From assembly GCA_012514855.1 (NCBI GenBank), contig JAAYZL010000509.1, forward strand, positions 1-8,393: 8,393 bases of DNA, read 5' to 3'. The notes under the pieces are model-generated. The model saw only the letters and a list, made by a program, of their open reading frames with translations, ran no database searches and was not told where the DNA came from. Shown piece after piece: positions 5,867-8,393 of the stretch (position 1 is its first letter; every line of letters begins with the position of its first letter). Made by a program: the position numbers and the translations under genes. Source of the stretch: Clostridiales bacterium (GTDB taxonomy: Bacteria; Bacillota_A; Clostridia; Christensenellales; Aristaeellaceae).

Positions 5867-6193
5867 GTGAGGACAGCCGTTTTTGCGCATCCGGAGGTAT
5901 CCGCGCTCGATCTCGAACGCCACCTGCCCGCAGGCACGACCGAGCTTGTCACCGGAGAGGGACTCCCCCTCGAAAAGTCCGTATGGGCGTGCGCCTGGAG
6001 GACGCGCCTTCCGATCCGGGTCTTTCCGGGGATGGGGAGCCTTGACGCGCTCCGCGAGGAAATCCTCGGATACGCGACCTGCGTGCTCGCGATCTCCGGC
6101 CGGACGGAATACCTGAGCGTGCCCGGCGTGAAGCGCGCGCTGGCGTTGGGGATTCCGGTCGCGGTCGCGGGGAGGGTCGCGGGCGGGGCCTGA
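5867..6193 (+). CDS. Diverged SLOG-like (YspA/YpsA-type) Rossmann protein
   Basis: A 108-residue protein. The pattern resembles small SLOG-family proteins found in Bacillota: an opening strand MRTAVFAHPEV, then DLERHLPAGTTELVTGEGLPLE where a typical member has the E-I-V-S-G-G-A-K-G-V-D nucleotide-binding loop, then LPIRVFPG, a helix in LDALREEIL, and a final CVLAISG strand followed by KRALALGIPVAVAG. The usual GSRG and GGAKGVD glycines are largely lost, so ligand binding is doubtful; SLOG proteins generally bind nucleotides or nucleotide-derived ligands. The start is GTG at 5867 with GAGGAGGGG at 5853-5861, a near-ideal ribosome site. It is divergent from the RHH regulator and upstream of the topoisomerase operon, which has its own -10 element. 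Family assignment is by pattern and could be wrong; function unknown. Confidence 0.6.
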   Translation: MRTAVFAHPEVSALDLERHLPAGTTELVTGEGLPLEKSVWACAWRTRLPIRVFPGMGSLDALREEILGYATCVLAISGRTEYLSVPGVKRALALGIPVAVAGRVAGGA

Positions 6194-6265
6194 GCGCCCG
6201 CCGCGGAGCGCGCTCCGGCATTGGGAATTCCGGTTGCGATTGGCATGAGGTTCACGCGCAGTTAA
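6194..6265 (+). pseudogene. In-frame remnant repeating the C-terminus of the SLOG-like gene
   Basis: Directly after the TGA at 6191-6193 the same frame stays open for 23 codons to a TAA at 6263-6265. It encodes ERAPALGIPVAIGMR, close to KRALALGIPVAVAGR at the end of the gene. Bases 6134-6175 and 6209-6250 match at 31 of 42 positions (25 of the first 30), and most early differences are at third codon positions. This suggests an old coding duplicate, partly deleted. The start of the stretch is also structured: 6179-6185 pairs with 6195-6201 across the stop, and 6204-6217 is a perfect palindrome, but neither has a U-tract. Confidence 0.6.
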
Positions 6266-6276
6266 CGTTCGTGTTG

Positions 6277-6282
6277 TATAAT
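6277..6282 (+). promoter_or_regulatory. -10 element of the topoisomerase operon promoter
   Basis: Perfect TATAAT at 6277-6282, 28 nt before the ATG at 6311. No good -35 lies at 17 bp; TTCACG at 6251-6256 is 20 bp away and weak. The transcript would start near 6289, giving a leader of about 20 nt that carries GGAGG at 6300-6304. Upstream GTTAAC at 6261-6266 overlaps the end of the SLOG remnant. Confidence 0.6.
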
Positions 6283-6310
6283 GTAGCCAAATCGCACTCG
6301 GAGGGACAGC

Positions 6311-8281
<1,971 letters not shown>

Positions 8282-8284
8282 CAG

Positions 8285-8393
8285 ATGGCGTCCAAAAAGA
8301 ACGACGACAAGATCATCTTCGCGGAGCAGATCGTGCAGAAGTCGATGGAGGACGTGATGCACGACTCGATGATGCCGTACTCGGAGTACGTGA
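8285..8393 (+). CDS. parC: Type IIA topoisomerase A subunit, N-terminus only
   Basis: Thirty-six codons are present before the window ends. The start ATG at 8285 has AAGGAG at 8271-8276, inside the end of the previous gene, with 8-nt spacing. The stretch SMEDVMHDSMMPYSEYV resembles the opening of GyrA/ParC, just ahead of the usual R-A-L-P region where the DNA-cleaving domain begins. Its position 3 nt after the B-subunit stop supports a co-translated topoisomerase pair. The choice between ParC and GyrA cannot be made from this fragment. Confidence 0.8.
   Translation, partial: MASKKNDDKIIFAEQIVQKSMEDVMHDSMMPYSEYV

Noticed and set aside
5554..6193. Toxin-antitoxin pair formed by the RHH protein and the SLOG-like protein
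   Set aside because: The genes are divergent rather than an overlapping operon, and the SLOG-like protein has no resemblance I can see to known toxins.

Overview
The window is ordinary-looking bacterial chromosome with high GC, dense mostly plus-strand genes and strong GGAGG-type ribosome binding sites. The HtpG, DapA and topoisomerase sequences read like those of Bacillota. A high-GC clostridial lineage (Christensenellales- or Oscillospirales-like) is my best guess from family resemblance alone. I see no mobile element, tRNA, rRNA or CRISPR array.

Layout. Bases 1-1392 are the 3' part of htpG (Hsp90). A promoter with a perfect TATAAT follows. It drives an apparent operon of a MazG/RS21-C6-like nucleotide pyrophosphohydrolase (GTG start at 1502), a GMP synthetase homologue (1875-3341) and a GNAT-family protein (3450-4256), closed by a strong intrinsic terminator at 4310-4340. 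dapA (4487-5368) stands alone and ends at a perfect 19-bp inverted repeat. Next come two divergent small genes on either side of an AT-rich, palindrome-rich intergenic region: a ribbon-helix-helix regulator on the minus strand (5554-5757) and a diverged SLOG-like Rossmann protein on the plus strand (5867-6193). The last unit is a topoisomerase operon, a GyrB/ParE-type subunit (6311-8281) followed by the first codons of the A subunit.

The main point of interest is the GMP synthetase homologue. Its P-loop (SGGVDSS) and C-terminal dimerisation domain are well kept. The glutaminase domain has lost the nucleophilic Cys and the catalytic His, the conserved KSHHNVGG lid segment is deleted, and the whole 488-residue protein has no histidine. 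It is either an ammonia-dependent GMP synthetase or a paralogue with a new substrate. Its partnership with a nucleotide pyrophosphohydrolase and an acyltransferase-like protein makes the operon a candidate nucleotide-metabolism module.

A second pattern is that two genes, guaA-like and SLOG-like, are each followed, in the same frame and 24-25 codons downstream, by a degraded copy of their own C-terminal coding sequence ending in a stop codon. The SLOG-like case shows differences concentrated at third codon positions, as expected of a former coding duplicate. The guaA case is weaker.
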